A stretch of 33,717 nt of DNA. Origin: an uncultured Eggerthellaceae bacterium (GTDB taxonomy: Bacteria > Actinomycetota > Coriobacteriia > Coriobacteriales > Eggerthellaceae). This document shows, one piece after another, positions 32,376 to 33,717 of this stretch. The translations under genes and the position numbers were made by a program. The notes beneath the pieces are model-generated. The model saw only the letters and a program-made list of their open reading frames with translations. It made no database searches and had not been told where the DNA came from. The stretch lies in assembly GCA_937892845.1 (NCBI GenBank), contig CALBGP010000009.1, positions 1 to 33,717 on the forward strand, given 5' to 3'. The first letter of the stretch is position 1. Each line of letters opens with the position of its first letter.

Positions 32376-32840
32376 ATGGCGCGCGAACGCAAACAGATAG
32401 CGAAGAACCGCAAGGCATTCCATGAGTATGAGATCATCGAGACGTTCGAGGTCGGTATCGTCTTGTCTGGAACCGAGGTTTGCTCGCTTCGAGAGAACAA
32501 CTGCCAGCTGACGGACTGCTTCGCGCTTATCCGCCATGGTGAGGTTTGGCTGCATGGTCTTCACATTGCGCCGTATTCTCACGGCAACATCGCCAACCCT
32601 GATCCAGACCGCAAGCGCAAGCTACTGCTGCATCGCAATCAGATTCGCTATCTTGAAGAGCAGATACGTGAAAAGGGCATGGCCCTGATTCCGCTCAATG
32701 CCTATTTTGCCGAAAACGGCCTGGTCAAGATGGAGTTGGCGGTTGCACGCGGCAAGAAGCTCTATGATAAGCGCCAGTCTCTGGCAGCTCGTGACTCCAA
32801 GCGTGAGGTTGAGCGTGCCCTGAAGGAACGATTGCGTTGA
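32376..32840 (+). CDS. smpB: SmpB, tmRNA-binding protein
   Basis: SmpB delivers tmRNA to stalled ribosomes in trans-translation. The protein has 154 residues from this ATG. The N-terminal KQIAKNRKAFHEYEIIETFE, the GTEVCSLRENNCQL loop, the YSHGNIANPDPDRKRKLLLH region and the basic C-terminal helix GKKLYDKRQSLAARDSKREVER are family hallmarks. A GTG at 32352 would add eight residues but would lie only 2-3 bases from the predicted transcript start. The ATG gives the usual MAR start, with GAAAGG 12 bases upstream. It sits next to rnr, which acts with SmpB. The tmRNA gene is not in the window. Confidence 0.95.
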   Translation: MARERKQIAKNRKAFHEYEIIETFEVGIVLSGTEVCSLRENNCQLTDCFALIRHGEVWLHGLHIAPYSHGNIANPDPDRKRKLLLHRNQIRYLEEQIREKGMALIPLNAYFAENGLVKMELAVARGKKLYDKRQSLAARDSKREVERALKERLR

Positions 32841-32889
32841 CGCCTGCGGCGCCGACGGTTTGGCGATTGGCCGATAGGAAGGTTGAACA

Positions 32890-33516
32890 ATGGCATTTCG
32901 CATGATCAAGAAGGTGGGTCGGGTGGCCAGCAGGGTCACCAAGAAGGCCATCGAGGATCCTGACTACGTTGAAAACGTCAAGCATACGCTCAAGACCGTC
33001 AAAGATGCGGTTCCGAAGCGCAAGAAAACACTCGAGGAGCTCCAGGCCGGCTTCGATGAGTACTACGCCAATGAGTGCGACGGCGAATGCGAAACCTGCG
33101 AATACTATGACGTATGCCCCGATGAGCCTGAGGAGCTTGAGGGCCAGCAGGGGGAAGACGCAGAAGGCGTTGCTTCCGGGGACGATCCTTGGACTGATGC
33201 GGAAGCGGAAGACGACGAACCTTTGTCCGAAGAGGAATACGCTCGCTTCGAAGCGGCGGAGGCGTATTATGCAGAGGGCTGCGACGGCGAATGCGAAACC
33301 TGCGAGCATTATGATTACTGCCCCGCAGAAGAAATCGAGGAGCCCGTGGATCCTGATAGCAAGGTGCTGTTCAAGGGTGTGACTCAAGGTGATGTCAAGA
33401 AGGGTGTGAAAAACAGCGTTGATCTGGCTCGTGAGACCTCTGCGGCAGCAAAGGAGCTCAAGGAGGCCATGGATGATATCGTCAACGGCCTTGGCATCAA
33501 GGAGATTTTGCGATAG
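32890..33516 (+). CDS. Unrecognised protein with two CX3CX2CX5C cysteine motifs
   Basis: I do not recognise this 208-residue protein. The N-terminus (1-50) is basic and helical, without a convincing signal peptide or membrane segment. Two modules share CDGECETCE: Cys63, Cys67, Cys70 and Cys76 in the first, Cys131, Cys135, Cys138 and Cys144 in the second (consensus CDGECETCExYDxCP). They are separated by a very acidic, disordered stretch. Twenty-six bases are identical between the copies (33076-33101 and 33280-33305), so they probably arose by duplication. Each module could bind zinc or an iron-sulphur cluster. An amphipathic C-terminal helix follows (about 170-205). AGGAAGG (32876-32882) precedes the ATG, and a UUCG terminator follows. 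Confidence 0.85.
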   Translation: MAFRMIKKVGRVASRVTKKAIEDPDYVENVKHTLKTVKDAVPKRKKTLEELQAGFDEYYANECDGECETCEYYDVCPDEPEELEGQQGEDAEGVASGDDPWTDAEAEDDEPLSEEEYARFEAAEAYYAEGCDGECETCEHYDYCPAEEIEEPVDPDSKVLFKGVTQGDVKKGVKNSVDLARETSAAAKELKEAMDDIVNGLGIKEILR

Positions 33517-33574
33517 CGGCCTGACTGCGTGCTTTGAACTTTCCGACGGTGCAAAGTGACTGGATGCAATGACG

Positions 33575-33600
33575 AAAGCGGAGCTTCGGCTCCGCTTTTT
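33575..33600 (+). terminator. UUCG-loop terminator after the cysteine-motif gene
   Basis: AAAGCGGAGC pairs with GCTCCGCTTT across a TTCG tetraloop, a perfect 10-bp stem followed by T residues to 33600. It closes the smpB-side transcript. Confidence 0.93.
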
Positions 33601-33717
33601 GCATTTACAGGATAAGGCTTGTACCGGGCGGTGAGCTTGCAGCATAAGAATGGGAGGGGTTTGGGGGTTAGCGGACAAAATGTGTGTCTGCTCAATTATT
33701 CAACCGAGTATGGATAT
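33601..33717. other. End of window, no gene identified
   Basis: The last 117 bases contain no supported open reading frame, tRNA or tmRNA start. A TTGTAC (33619-33624) is not paired with a convincing -10. It is probably the upstream region of a gene outside the window. Confidence 0.4.

Noticed and set aside
33601..33717. tmRNA gene expected after smpB
   Set aside because: No tmRNA 5' end or tag-peptide region is visible in the remaining bases; it may lie elsewhere.

Overview
The window is a gene-dense, high-GC chromosomal segment, almost all of it on the plus strand. The combination points to an actinomycete-type Gram-positive. It has a division and cell-wall cluster with sepF and divIVA but no ftsA, a type A RNase P RNA, an RF2 gene without a programmed frameshift, a regulator pairing a MalT-like NTPase with a C-terminal BTAD domain, and a two-subunit transketolase. 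I infer class Coriobacteriia (Eggerthella/Slackia-like). That assignment rests on recognised protein features and gene order, not on a database search.

Region 1 (1-11113) is a dcw cluster: ftsW (partial), murG, murC, murB, ftsQ, an SPFH-domain membrane protein, ftsZ, pgeF, yggS, sepF, yggT and divIVA. MurC, MurB and MurG make UDP-MurNAc-L-Ala and lipid II. FtsW and FtsQ belong to the septal synthase complex. FtsZ is the ring protein, and SepF probably takes over the membrane-anchoring job of the missing FtsA.

Region 2 (11160-14967) holds rnpB on the minus strand, sharing a symmetrical terminator with divIVA. It is followed by thiN (thiamine pyrophosphokinase), a TPP riboswitch, and the overlapping thiM-thiE-thiD salvage operon, which ends in a strong terminator.

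Region 3 (14994-20861) is the most accessory part. It contains a membrane-anchored alpha/beta hydrolase (minus), tRNA-Gln(CUG) and tRNA-Glu(CUC), a CCA-adding enzyme gene (minus, probably leaderless), and a divergent 861-residue NTPase/BTAD regulator.

Region 4 (21037-33516) holds secA, prfB, a split transketolase with its own terminator, ftsE, ftsX, an S41 protease homologue, rnr, smpB, and an unrecognised protein with two identical four-cysteine motifs. This is a secretion, translation-release, division and trans-translation neighbourhood.

The points most worth following are the four-cysteine-motif protein after smpB, the S41 homologue whose catalytic lysine is arginine, an RF2 with SPT in place of SPF, a 125-residue N-terminal extension on FtsE, charged disordered tails on several divisome proteins, and repeat or palindromic DNA upstream of ftsZ and downstream of thiD. 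No mobile element, prophage or CRISPR array was seen.
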